NCBI GenBank assembly: GCA_964019055.1
Contig: OZ025211.1
Coordinates: 10,695,900 to 10,759,899, forward strand
Direction: 5' to 3'
Origin: Anthopleura xanthogrammica
Taxonomy: Eukaryota; Cnidaria; Anthozoa; Actiniaria; Actiniidae
Length of the DNA: 64,000 bases
Positions within the stretch are counted from its first letter, which is position 1. Each line of letters opens with the position of its first letter. Under the pieces are notes generated by a model that did no database searches, had not been told where the DNA came from, and was given only the letters and a program-made list of their open reading frames with translations. The position numbers and the translations under genes are program-made. Shown piece by piece: positions 1 to 10,627 of the stretch.

Positions 1-596
1 CACTGTGATTAAGCCGGGATTTGAACTGAGCTGTTATTCTAGGGAAAAGTGGCGGAAAGGGAGGTGGGTGGAGTCAAAATTCCGTCTGGCACTGACTGGT
101 ACGGCAAATAAGGCCGAAATCTTAGATTTTCTAGCTTAAATAGCCAGCTGCTGAGAGGTGTGTGAAGAGATGTATAAGAAATCGTTATAACATTCGGTAA
201 GTACTCGTTACATAGCTGTTTTAGTGGTGAAAATAGTGAAAATGGAGAAAGATTTCAAACCATTATACATTTCGACTTCCTAGATTCTCCTAAAGCCAAT
301 CCCTACATTCAATGATACAGTCACTTTTTTTTATTGTTAACCAGTTGATGACTCATTAATTCAGGGGTCGATCCGGGTCGACTTTGTGCCCCTACTTTGA
401 AGATAGCCAATAAAAAATGATTTCCCCTTTCATTCTAAGGGGTGTACTCCTTCCTTGGTCGACTTAGTGTCCCTGCTGCAGCTTTGAGTATATCCAAGTT
501 TTTTTCATGTGTGGGTGCCCTTCCAACACCGCACCTCTCCCTGAGGAAGAGCCTAAATCCGTCCCTATAATTTTATTGCATATGTTCTCATTTTAG
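1..596. other. intron or upstream sequence of gene A, no coding exon seen
   Basis: No exon with family resemblance was found here. The stretch ends in a pyrimidine-rich acceptor (ag at 595-596) that opens the first visible exon of gene A in phase 1. It contains a loosely repeated motif built on GGTCGACTT (about 365-475), of unknown meaning. By comparison with gene C the preceding exon should lie about 2 kb upstream, outside the window. Confidence 0.6.
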
Positions 597-1000
597 GTTT
601 GGATATATCTGAATATGTTCCTGTCATGGCAAGTCTGTCAATAGCAGTTCCCTTTGGAATTCGAACAGATATTACTCCGTGTTTTCCTCTGTCTGACAAC
701 AGAAGGGACAACGAGTTGACTATTGATCAATATTATGGGGATACTAGTGTGGTTGGAATACTGTCTGCTGGACTTGGTGATTGGAAGGTATCAACGACTT
801 TGTACAAACTTCAAGTACACAGTGGTCTTAAAGAAAGGTAAGCGTTAGAATATATGTTGTACGTTTGTTTCTTTGTTCCAGTTAATTTAGTTAGTATAAT
901 TTAGCCATTAATTCTTATCTTCTTCATTATTCTTAATTATACTGAAATGTTTAACTTCTTTTTTAGTTTCTGTTTGCAACTGTTTCCTCCTGGCATTAAA
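597..1000 (+). CDS. gene A exons 597-837 and 967-1000: beta-rich domain
   Basis: These encode the counterpart of gene C residues around 3642-3735. Conserved strings include [19 protein letters not shown] and SAGLGD. I recognise no named family. The exon is entered in phase 1 and left in phase 2 through an ordinary GT donor at 838, whereas gene C uses a GC donor at the same place. Next comes a tiny 34-nt exon ending in PPGIK. Confidence 0.75.
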
Positions 1001-4000
1001 GTAAGTCGACGTTTCTTCTTTTCTGTCGTCACTTAATTTTTAGTACTCATTTTTCCTTTTTCGGGGTTACAAATTTTGCCATTTCAGGAATTCAAAATTG
1101 CCATACATTTGATTTCTTTGACTGTATAATTGTTTTGTTATTAATGTGAGTTAAAGCCTATAAAGGGGTCGAGTAATCAATGATAAACTTCTATCTGTAA
1201 AATGTCTTAAATTTTGCCATTTCAAGAGGGCAAAATTGCCATACATTTGATTTCTTTGACTGTATGATTGTTTTCATATTAATGTTAGTAAAACCTATAA
1301 AGGGGTCGAGTAATCACAAATTTATATTTGTAAATTTTTTTGCAAAGGATAAATGTCAATGCCAAAGGACGCCTTCAACTACTAGACCAGCTACAGAGAA
1401 TCCATCAACAACATCATGGAAACCCCCTACGACATATCCAGGAACGAGACATCCACCAACAACATCATGGAAACCCCCTACGACATATCCAGGAACGAGA
1501 CATCCGCCAACAACATCATGGAAACCCCCTACGACATATCCAGGAACGAGACATCCGCCAACAACATCATTGAAACCCCCTACGACATATCCAGGAACGA
1601 GACATCCACCAACAACATCATGGAAACCCCCTACGAGGTATCCATGGACGAGACATCCACCGACTTTTCCAAATAAAAGGCCTAGACCTCCTCCACCATG
1701 TGTATGCCAGTATGGTCAGAGAAGAGTATTCTCTACTAATAGAGGATATTGTAACTGTTTACCGTAAGTAAGAATAAACATTTATATAGGGACCGGCTAT
1801 TTTTCTTTTTTTTCTTTCGCACTTTAGTGGAAGAGATAGAAGAAGAAGATTATATAAAGCATTTCTTTCTATAAAACAAATAAAAACGTATAAAAATAAC
1901 CTTTTGTTCTTATTTCTATACAAGAATATGCACGAAAGGTGGAGCACCTGTAAAAATCAACGGTATATATCAATGTCCAAAGTATCCTCCTTACGGCGTG
2001 AGCCCAAGTTGTGTAACAGGCAGAAAAGGACGAGGCTGTTCGCAGCCTGACTTCTATCCTTGTGCAAGTGAGCAAACTAAACGATTATAATTATCCTTGT
2101 TTATTTTCATTTGCTTCACCCTATATACCAACACTCTAAACATTTATTCTATGATAGCTAATGTTTCCCCCACCCTAAAAGTTGATAAAAATGAATAAAG
2201 TCAAGGACTGTCAATTTTTCTTAATGATTAAGTCAATGCCATCTATGTTTTATCAGGTGGATGCTCTGGAAACGGCTCCCCGGTCAGTAATAAAGGCAGG
2301 GCATGGTGCAGATGCTCGTTTGGTTGGACGGGTCGGTGTTGTAACATTAGGAGCCCCAACAGAGGTTTTGGTGATCCTCATCTTGAAACCTTAGATGGTA
2401 ATATGAATTATAGTACTTGTATACGATAATAGATCATAACAACTAATGGAAATAATAATATTTAAACACATTAAAGCAAGGAAAAGTATTTCAAAATATA
2501 AATATATAAATATATGAAAAAAAAATCATTGATTTGCATCAATGTTAATGAAGTGGCAACTAAAATAATGCCTTCCTTTTCCTTTGGCGTTGAAAGCAAA
2601 ATTAATTTTATTAAGTTTACATTGTCATTAAGTATTTTTTATCAGTTTAGTTTGTATAATTTATTATTTATATGTATAGTTTTATGTATAGTTTATTATT
2701 TATGCATTATTAATTTTTTCATTGCCGTCTTTGTAGGGATTGAGTTTGATTACTTTGGTATTGGTGAGTTCTGGGGATGTCGCAGTATCTACAATTCATT
2801 TGGAATGCAGTACCGCTTCTTTGCTCACAAGGGGACTTCTCTAATAGGGGGAATTTCTTTAAAAGCGGGTAGAGGCGTTGTTAACATCATGTCACAAATA
2901 ACACCGGATCCAAAAGAAATGCCACATCTAAGGTAACTTCAAAAACAACCTAAATTCCGGGTGTAAAACGCAAAATCTGCCATTTCAAACATATAACTAC
3001 TATGTTTTCTATTGATTTTAGGATTGATGGTTCGTTGATGAATCTAACGACAGCGTTGGGGAAGCGAATATCAATCGACAATGCAACCACTGTTCTTGAA
3101 GTACAGAAGCAATCTGATGCTAAAAATGAGGGCGAAGTAGTATTCTTTTCCCTAGAGTATAAGACAGGTATGCATCTTTTGCCCGTTTATTAGTCCGTCA
3201 GTCATGTTGTTTTTGTTTTATAGTTGCGCAGTGCTAGTCGCTGATTATGTTTGATTTATAAACATATTAAATAAGAAAACTAAATTATATTGGAAGGCTC
3301 CTTGTACAATAACTATCATTCATTGCATTGTCAAGGGCATTTATAAATCTTGATGTTTTCCCCGAATTTTTCTATAGGTGTTACTGTAACGGTTTACGTG
3401 CGGCACAGTAATACAATGGGAAGGCAGTTCCTCAATGTTCTCTACACACTCACAGCTGAATTCAAAGGTCAAACACAGGGCATCTGTGGTTTAATGGACA
3501 ACAATCCTGCAAATGACCTAACTGGACCAAATGGGGAACTCTACCCTGATCCTGTTAAATTTGCAGATTCTTGTAAGTAGTACAACTGTTAGTTGAAAAG
3601 CATACGCCTTTATAGATGATTGTCAATGGAGTGCTTAGCCTCACTTTTATGCAGCTTTCATACATCCATGCACGGGCTTTTCGATGCTAAGCTGGCTGGT
3701 TTTACCAAATAAATCAGGGATAAGCTTGTTTGGCAGCAAAAATCCCGTGCATGGAAGTGTGCACTTACATTAAATGTGGTCATAGATGCTTGAACGTGAG
3801 GCTAAGCACTTCATGAATAAACATTAAGAAAGGCCTATATTGTTTTAACTATAAAAGATATGCGTAAACTTTAACAAAGCCTGTCAAATTTCTAAATTCA
3901 ATTTGTTGATTTCTTTTCAAAGGACTGAGGATCGTAATTTTTAGTGTGTTTAGAATTACATCAGTTCAAATTTTTGCAGTTTTTTTCTTGTGCCAAAACT

Positions 4001-5312
4001 AAACCAGAAACAATCATATTACAGGGCTCATTTCAGCTACCCACAATAGATCAGGATTATACGACTCGTGGTCATGGAACTCTTCCAATTTCCATATTGA
4101 TGACGTAATGGACTCGACATACACGGATCCAAGCCATGCTCCTATGTATGGATTATCGAATGTGTCCAATAACATATTAGAGGTTTGTGATTTACATGTA
4201 CATTGTTTTATGACAACACCACTTTAGCCTCTGACAGCTGTTTTTGTTTACAAAAGAAATCAAGGCAGATCTGCCTAGCTCGTGAATTACCAGATAATCT
4301 TTTGAAGAGCTGCATCTACGATGTTGCTTTAACAAACGATACATCTTTTGCCATGCAAGAAGCTCTCCTTACAGGTAAGATCAATGATTGAATAATTGAT
4401 GAATGAGTGGATGGATGGATCGATGGATGGATAAGGATAAATGGTTGGATGGTGAATTAATAATTAAATGAAATCATGAAATAATGAATTAATGAATGAC
4501 AGAATGCAAAAATGGACTGATGGGCGAACAAATTGATGTATGTACTATGAATTGATTGATGGATGGTGGATGTGTACAGATGGTACAAATAAATGGATAT
4601 TTGGACTTGAATAATGGATGGATGAAAGTATTGATACGTAGATGGATGGATGGATAATAACTTGGTTTGTACTAATTCACATTTTTTCTTTAATCTTCAT
4701 TAAGGATGTCCAGATCAGTGCTCGGGAAAGGGTCGCTGTGTCAATCAGACCTGCCAATGCTTGGAAGGATGGACTGGAGAAAAGTGTGAAATAGGTATTG
4801 CAATAGAACCAGGATAGAATACTAAACCTATATGTGGATTATATAACAAAATTCTGTCACAATTCAACAGGGTCGTGCACCAATTGCTCAAAGAACGGAA
4901 AATGTATCAAAGGCTTTTGTCAGTGTAATATTGGATGGGAAGGAGAAACCTGCAGCGAGGAAGGTAAACATTTTTTTAGAATAAATTTTCACAAATAGTG
5001 AAGCAACATACTCTTCAAAAGTATCAGTTTTTTAAAATTTATACCTTGACCTAATATCGTTTTATCTGCTCGGATCTCGATAACTGTTCAGGTATTAAGA
5101 TCGATTTATTTTATGATTCTTGAGACAATAATAATATAATAAATTATATTTTATTGAGCGCTAATTCCCCATGGTTCAACTGCGCTTTACAAATGTATTA
5201 TGTAAAAGTTTTGGGAACATTAACTTAATTTTTATTGTATTATGTATAATTGGACTTTATGTACATTTTATGTTTAATTTATCATATATATATCTGGATG
5301 TGTCTATTCTGA

Positions 5313-5349
<37 letters not shown>

Positions 5350-8300
5350 ACATGATAAAAGTAGTGTATAGATATAAAATTATAAATTTTATAAAAATGT
5401 AAAATATTATGGTTTCAGAATAAGACGACTAATAAAATGCTTGCTTAAAAAGCCAGGTTTTAACCTCATGTTTGAACTGTGAGAGTGAATTAGATGATCT
5501 TATGTTCTGTGGGAGACTGTTCCATAGTTCAGGGGCTGCAGTGGAGAAGGCTCTTTTGCCAAAGTGATTTAGGTTATAATTAGGTTTCATATAATTGTAG
5601 CTTGGAGCTGTTTTATTTTCGTTCTCGGTGAACTATCCTATTTTTGCTAAATATTTTTATCCAGATCATGGCCGATGTGTTAACGTCTACCAGTGCGCAT
5701 GTAATGTGGGATGGACTGGGATTAATTGTGCTATTCCTGATTGCCCAAATGTTAGTCAGTGCTCTGGAAATGGAACATGTGTTGCGCCTAATAAATGCCA
5801 GTGTTACCCTGGTTACAGTGGAAATGGATGCCTTGATACTGCTGATTGCAATATGTTGGCTAACTGTAGTAATCACGGGGCTTGTGTAAGTGAGGACGGG
5901 AAAAATTCTTCCTGCAGGTTAGTGAAATAATGGAGATTAATAATTGAAAGTAAATTGCTCGCTAGACCATTATGTAAGTCGACATCATGCAAATGCAACA
6001 ATTATGAGTGTTGACCAGATAAGGTTAAATTTGTGTTCTAGGTGTTATGATGGATTTCAAGGGGTAGATTGTAGCCAGCCAACCTGCAACGAACTTAACA
6101 ATTGCAGCAATCGTGGCGTTTGCAAAGAAGCAGGATTCTGTGAATGTGACATTGGTTTTAGTGGATCTGACTGCTCCAATGCTTCATGCCAAGCTTTGAA
6201 TTATTGTTCAGGTAAAGAAAATAAATGAATTATTAAAAACAATGCAGTTTTAATTTCTACTCATTGATGTCTATGAATGCGGCCATTTTGTTTTTCGAAA
6301 AGACGAGAAGCTTCAAAGACAAAGTATTCTTTGCTTCCCTTGAAAAAATTCTATTGGATATATAGAACAAACCATATCTCCTTACATACTGCGCTTTGTT
6401 CTGTAAAATTATATTCAGAATTCTATTTTATTTTCTAGATCACGGAGAATGCATTGACTACGATTTGTGCAAATGTGAACCTTCATGGTACGGGGCTGCT
6501 TGCAGTATCCCAGACTGCACTTCAATAAGCGACTGTTCAAAACAAGGTGTTTGCTTGGCACCCAATAAATGTGAATGCTACCCAGGCTACGATGGGATCA
6601 AATGCGATAAACGGGCCACACCAAATATTTACTCTCCAGTATTTTCTTCCCAAGTTTACAATGTATCGGTGTATGAAAATGCTACCTTGGGAAGCTTCGC
6701 AGGTCAAGTCAATGCTAGTGATTTAGACCAAGGGAGAAACGGTGAAGTCATGTACTTGTTATCCAATGATGTTGGTGGCGTATTCACAGTTGAAGGAGGT
6801 TCGGGTAAAATCTTTACATCTTCGTCATTGATATATAACATATTGAAGACGGATATTGTTATTCTTGATGTCACTGCCTTCGACAATGGAAAACCAATGA
6901 AGATTGCCTCATGCAAAGTATATATACAAATAATCGACGTTAATGACAACTGCCCGATATTTGACCAGTCCCTCCAAACGTCGTACAATATCTCCGTTAA
7001 CACAAATATTGGGGCAGTTGTTGCTAATGTCAGTGCTGTCGATAAAGACAATGGAGTCAACGGTGAAGTCAGATATCACTTGACAAATGGAAATGGGACG
7101 TTCGCAATCGATTGGTTAACAGGGGCCATACGTGTCATGTATCGCGTTCAACCTTTATCATATTACGTGGTTGTGATAGCACGTGACCAAGGCACACCTT
7201 CCTGCTCAACTTCTCTGAAGATGGTGTTAAATGGGCTAGAAAAAGAAACACCTGAACAAACGACTACAGGTACATATATTTTAAAGTACGTAGGCGGAGG
7301 ACTAGGGTGGGCTTGGGAACTACCGGTAGTTCGGCGATTTTGACGTTTTTTTTGTTTTGTTTTTTTGCTACGGCGGATTTCGCGATTCTAGCCCCCCCCC
7401 CCCCCCCCCCCAATTTTTATGTTCTTCCATCGCCAATAACCAATAACATCGCCTTAACTTTGATTAATTTAGAAGCCTCAACACTGAATGACGTTAACGC
7501 TACCACCACTGTATCTGTTACAAGCTCAGGACCACCGTACATCATACTTTCATCAACAAATAACAGTCGTCTGGAACAGGTCCTTGTTATCGCTGGGTCT
7601 TCCATCGGCGTATGTTTGCTAGCAACCATTTTTGCAATTATTATTGCAAAGAAAATACAATTGAACAAAATAAACAAGGTGGTACCTAAACTAGACATGC
7701 TGGAAGGAGATAGCGAGGATTTTAAGGTAACTTTGATGAATCCATTCAAGATAAAATGAGACTTGCTAACTAGAATAATAGAAAAGGCCAAACATAATGC
7801 CTAATTATTGTATTGTATTGTATTGTATTGTATTGTATTGTATTGTATTGTATTGTATTGTATTGTATTGTATTGTATTGTATTGTATTGTATTGTATTG
7901 TATTGTATTGTATTGTATTGTATTGTATTGTATTGTATTGTATTGTATTGTATTGTATTGTATTGTATTGTATTGTATTGTATTGTATTGTATTGTATTG
8001 TATTGTATTGTATTGTATTGTATTGTATTGTATTGTATTGTATTGTATTGTATTGTATTGTATTGTATTGTATTGTATTGTATTGTATTGTATTGTATTG
8101 TATTGTATTGTATTGTATTGTATTGTATTGTATTGTATTGTATTGTATTGTATTGTATTGTATTGTATTGTATTGTATTGTATTGTATTGTATTGTATTG
8201 TATTGTATTGTATTGTATTGTATTGTATTGTATTGTATTGTATTGTATTGTATTGTATTGTATTGTATTGTATTGTATTGTATTGTATTGTATTGTATTG

Positions 8301-9548
8301 TATTGTATTGTATTGTATTGTATTGTATTGTATTGTATTGTATTGTATTGTATTGTATTGTATTGTATTGTATTGTATTGTATTGTATTGTATTGTATTG
8401 TATTGTATTGTATTGTATTGTATTGTATTGTATTGTATTGTATTGTATTGTATTGTATTGTATTGTATTGTATTGTATTGTATTGTATTGTATTGTATTG
8501 TATTGTATTGTATTGTATTGTATTGTATTGTATTGTATTGTATTGTATTGTATTGTATTGTATTGTATTGTATTGTATTGTATTGTATTGTATTGTATTG
8601 TATTGTATTGTATTGTATTGTATTGTATTGTATTGTATTGTATTGTATTGTATTGTATTGTATTGTATTGTATTGTATTGTATTGTATTGTATTGTATTG
8701 TATTGTATTGTATTGTATTGTATTGTATTGTATTGTATTGTATTGTATTGTATTGTATTGTATTGTATTGTATTGTATTGTATTGTATTGTATTGTATTG
8801 TATTGTATTGTATTGTATTGTATTGTATTGTATTGTATTGTATTGTATTGTATTGTATTGTATTGTATTGTATTGTATTGTATTGTATTGTATTGTATTG
8901 TATTGTATTGTATTGTATTGTATTGTATTGTATTGTATTGTATTGTATTGTATTGTATTGTATTGTATTGTATTGTATTGTATTGTATTGTATTGTATTG
9001 TATTGTATTGTATTGTATTGTATTGTATTGTATTGTATTGTATTGTATTGTATTGTATTGTATTGTATTGTATTGTATTGTATTGTATTGTATTGTATTG
9101 CAGTGCAGTGCATTGCATTGTAGTGCAGTGCATTGCATTGTGGTGCATTGCATTGCATTGTATTGTATTGCATGACGTTGCGTTGCGTTGCGTTGCGTTG
9201 CGTTGTGTTGCGTTGCGTTGCGTTGCGTTGCGTTGCGTTGCGTTGCGTTGCGTTGCGTTGCGTTGCGTTGCGTTGCGTTGCGTTGCGTTGAATGTTAAAT
9301 TTAAAATGAGGACGTCAACATTGAAAATAATGAATAAACTATGTTACTAGGGAATAAAACAATGTAAGATTATTGACAGTTTTATCTCTCTTTTGGCTTT
9401 TCTTTTCACTCTAAATCATGATAACCTTAATATTTTAAATCATCTCTTTTAATGTAATTAATAGGAGGTTCTTGACATCGAGATGAAAGTCTGGGGCAGC
9501 AGATGCACTACAACTACACCAATAGATACCAGAGGCTCAAAGTGCTAA
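597..9548 (+). CDS. gene A: 3' part of a VWD-EGF-cadherin membrane protein (paralog of the C-terminal half of gene C)
   Basis: Seventeen exons join with matching phases: 597-837, 967-1000, 1348-1763, 1925-2067, 2257-2397, 2737-2932, 3022-3167, 3378-3572, 4025-4182, 4257-4374, 4705-4794, 4871-4963, 5665-5917, 6042-6211, 6439-7269, 7473-7726, 9465-9548. In order they encode a beta-rich region, a Thr/Pro repeat linker, a cysteine-rich segment, a VWD domain that opens with [13 protein letters not shown]-like repeats, two cadherin repeats with DVNDN and DKDNG calcium motifs, a transmembrane helix ([15 protein letters not shown]) and a short tail. No signal peptide is present, because the gene starts off the left edge. 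Every exon has a counterpart in gene C at 46793-56838. The difference is that EGFs 3, 4 and half of 5 are missing here. A role in cell adhesion or cell junctions is inferred from the domains; the cellular partner is unknown. Confidence 0.88.
1065..1320. repeat. tandem duplication within an intron of gene A
   Basis: A block containing AATTGCCATACATTTGATTT and, further on, AAAGGGGTCGAGTAATCA occurs twice in succession (about 1085-1185 and 1230-1315) with small differences. It lies in the intron just before the Thr/Pro-repeat exon. Confidence 0.7.
1408..1662 (+). repeat. coding minisatellite: five 17-residue Thr/Pro/Trp repeats in gene A
   Basis: Five 51-bp units encode a 17-residue repeat of the form [17 protein letters not shown]. 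Units 4 and 5 carry substitutions (TSL; TRYPW). The run sits in exon 1348-1763 between a CQC motif and a C-rich end (CVCQYG). The equivalent exon of gene C (49002-49159) has only a short Pro/Thr stretch, so the array expanded in the A lineage. A Thr-rich linker like this would be a candidate for O-glycosylation as a stalk, which is inference. Two other reading frames are also open through the repeat, but they are shadows. Confidence 0.9.
2257..4374 (+). CDS. gene A VWD domain exons
   Basis: Exons 2257-2397, 2737-2932, 3022-3167, 3378-3572, 4025-4182 and 4257-4374. The entry motif [12 protein letters not shown] followed by [12 protein letters not shown] is the classic beginning of a VWD domain of the type found in SUSD2/MUC4-like proteins. 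[19 protein letters not shown] is the typical glycine/asparagine-rich centre. The last exon ends with the C-x(n)-CIYDVALT pattern seen near VWD C-termini. A half-EGF (CSGNGSPV...[12 protein letters not shown]) precedes it. Confidence 0.88.
3631..3809. mobile_element. short inverted-repeat element (MITE-like) in intron of gene A
   Basis: The ends GTGCTTAGCCTCAC (3631-3644) and GTGAGGCTAAGCAC (3796-3809) are perfect reverse complements. A second inner pair (TCCATGCACGGG / CCCGTGCATGGA) continues the symmetry. It is about 180 bp with no coding capacity. The corresponding intron of gene C has no such element. Gene B retains only the right end (10628-10641). Confidence 0.75.
4395..4660. repeat. 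degenerate GGAT/GAAT microsatellite in intron of gene A
   Basis: Imperfect runs of tetranucleotides such as GGATGGAT and TGAATGAA fill this intron. The same degenerate tract occurs in the equivalent introns of gene B (11220-11510) and gene C (52325-52700), so it predates the duplications. Confidence 0.8.
4964..5664. mobile_element. interspersed-repeat-derived sequence where gene C has EGF exons
   Basis: This interval replaces the exons found in gene C at 53581-53670 and 53947-54099. From about 5120 it contains a sequence with TTATTGAGCGCTAATTCC and GCGCTTTACAAATG, then a tract (about 5450-5600) that reads like the 3' end of dispersed repeats I associate with cnidarian genomes. A TA microsatellite lies at 5319-5344. 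The identification as a mobile-element relic is from pattern memory and is only moderately secure. Confidence 0.5.
5665..6211 (+). CDS. gene A EGF-like repeats
   Basis: Exons 5665-5917 and 6042-6211 encode EGF-like repeats with motifs such as [12 protein letters not shown] and [10 protein letters not shown]. They are nearly identical to gene C EGFs 5b to 9. Because the upstream exons are missing, the first repeat ([11 protein letters not shown]) lacks its first pair of cysteines when joined to the preceding exon at 4963. This would leave an incomplete EGF fold. Confidence 0.85.
6439..7269 (+). CDS. gene A exon: last EGF plus two cadherin repeats
   Basis: One 831-nt exon starts in phase 1. 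It encodes an EGF ending [10 protein letters not shown], then two cadherin repeats. Cadherin marks visible are [37 protein letters not shown] and ARDQGTPS. The exon ends in a TTTG linker before the transmembrane exon. It is the same length as its gene C counterpart (55002-55832). Calcium-dependent rigidity of the stalk is the usual function of such repeats. Confidence 0.92.
7473..7726 (+). CDS. gene A transmembrane exon
   Basis: It encodes a Ser/Thr/Pro-rich juxtamembrane stretch, a hydrophobic helix ([20 protein letters not shown]) and a basic stop-transfer KKIQLNK. It continues to EDFK at the donor 7727. Reading through that donor would end at a stop at 7757, but the conserved downstream tail exon argues for splicing. 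Confidence 0.88.
7806..9100. repeat. perfect (TATTG)n microsatellite, 259 units, in the last intron of gene A
   Basis: An uninterrupted pentanucleotide array fills 1,295 bp. Because the period is 5 bp and no unit combination makes a stop, several frames on both strands stay open for over 400 codons. These are artefacts. The array sits inside the last intron (7727-9464), which in genes B and C is only about 140-400 bp long. Confidence 0.97.
9101..9290. repeat. derived pentanucleotide arrays (CATTG/CAGTG then CGTTG)
   Basis: The TATTG array passes into a mixed zone of CAGTG, CATTG and TATTG units (9101-9175). It then becomes a 23-unit CGTTG array with a single TGTTG variant (9176-9290). All share the frame of the main array, suggesting point variants that were locally amplified. 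Confidence 0.92.
9465..9548 (+). CDS. gene A terminal exon: conserved cytoplasmic tail
   Basis: The acceptor ATAG at 9461-9464 is followed in phase 0 by a tail that includes [10 protein letters not shown] and ends GSKC before TAA. Matching exons occur in gene B (12867-12950), gene C (56758-56838) and the duplicated copy (60275-60355). The EMxVW core and the Cys/Thr-rich end are kept in all of them. Confidence 0.85.
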   Translation, partial: EVLDIEMKVWGSRCTTTTPIDTRGSKC

Positions 9549-10165
9549 ATCTCGACATCTTTCTTACTTGTCCTATATAAATAATTTAGACGGAACATAA
9601 CTTTAACTCGCTTTATATATATATTGCTATAGCAGTAGAACATCCTTTCGTATAACCATATATAGACCATATATAGAACCCTTGCAGTACGTCGGAATGC
9701 AGCTCAATTTGGAGGACAAAACATTAGGTCCCAATTCAGAGGAGACTGAAATTCATTTATTTTATCCTTAAAATTGAGCTGCTTTGACGTCACATGAAAG
9801 GAGTCTATTGCCTTCTGTAGTATCTACAGTATATTTTCAAGTATTTTCAAGTACCACAGAAGAGGAAATATTAGCCAATTAAACTACTTTGTACGCGTTA
9901 CTTTGTATGCATGACTACCACGGTTATCATTGTTACTTACTTCTCAACACATAACGGTTAGGGCAGTTAATCAGGAGCCTTGACTTATAAATAATGCTGT
10001 TGTTTTGATTGTTAAAAGCCAACTTTTATATTTACCAATATATATGGATTACTTCATGGTTGGTGATACATTAAGATATAAAGGGCCTTATATGATGTTC
10101 TACTAGAGAAATAAGGCGCATTAGCAACAGAATACTACGCCAATGTAACGCAATGTTTGATTTTA
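9549..10165. promoter_or_regulatory. 3' flank/UTR of gene A with blocks shared by B and C
   Basis: No coding exon is seen. The block near 9977-10035 (GACTTATAAATAATGCTGTT and onward) recurs at a similar distance beyond the stop in gene B (13238-13290) and gene C (57700-57760). The stretch 9811-9890 recurs at 13036-13120. These probably mark 3' UTR or flank carried along by the duplications. A polyadenylation site was not pinned down. Confidence 0.5.
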
Positions 10166-10345
10166 AATAAAAACATCACTCTATACTATAGTATCTATTT
10201 TTAGTCATGATCTTAAACCACCTCCTACTTGGATCAGTTTGTTGGGCACCGGTCTTTTGTGCGGGAGGTCGTAGTTCCAACCCTTCGCGGCAGGACCTAC
10301 ACTCAGGGTCATAAAACATGTGAGTAGAAGGTGTTGCATTGTATC
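10166..10345. repeat. flanking repeat shared between the A and C downstream regions
   Basis: The stretch beginning AAACATCACTCTATAC and running past CACTCAGGGTC recurs at about 58244-58405 and 61761-61922. A short GTAGTTCCAACCC / GGCTTTAAACCC core loosely resembles a pol III B box, so a decayed tRNA-related SINE is possible but unproven. Weak open frames here are not genes. Confidence 0.5.
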
Positions 10346-10369
10346 TTATGACTTGGATGACCACGTAGA

Positions 10370-10627
10370 ATGGCTGTGCGGTCTCACTTAGAGAAGCTAA
10401 ACCAAAGCGAGAATTACACGAGATTAAACATCCATGCACGTGGATTCTGGGTCTGCCTTTTTGACGTAAGGCTTTGCCACCCAAATGCAGATTCGTATCA
10501 ACACCTTGAACCTCAACAGATTTACAAAATGCACGAAAACGAGAAGAAGCGTTTGTACGCGGTAAGGGTCATCGGAGTAGAACAGGGCACATTCACCGCA
10601 TTGGATTTCACCACAACTGGCGGTATG
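10370..10627 (+). mobile_element. retroelement protein fragment
   Basis: The plus-strand frame contains [20 protein letters not shown], then [20 protein letters not shown] and [12 protein letters not shown]. This matches the C-terminal block I recognise from reverse-transcriptase polyproteins common in cnidarian and other invertebrate genomes (FDVRxxxPNA ... HExEKKRxYxxRVxxVExGTFTPLVF). It stops exactly where homology of gene B to gene A begins (10628). No start or end of the element was identified. Confidence 0.6.

Noticed and set aside
7392..7412. Poly-C run near the gene A transmembrane exon taken as a frameshift
   Set aside because: It lies in the intron 7270-7472, so it does not affect the coding sequence.
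7806..9290. Possible CRISPR or satellite array
   Set aside because: Units are 5 bp with no spacers, and the context is a eukaryotic intron.
7770..9350. Long open frames of over 430 codons on both strands (YNTIQ or YCIVL repeats)
   Set aside because: They are translations of the TATTG microsatellite, whose units contain no stop in these frames. They lie inside an intron.
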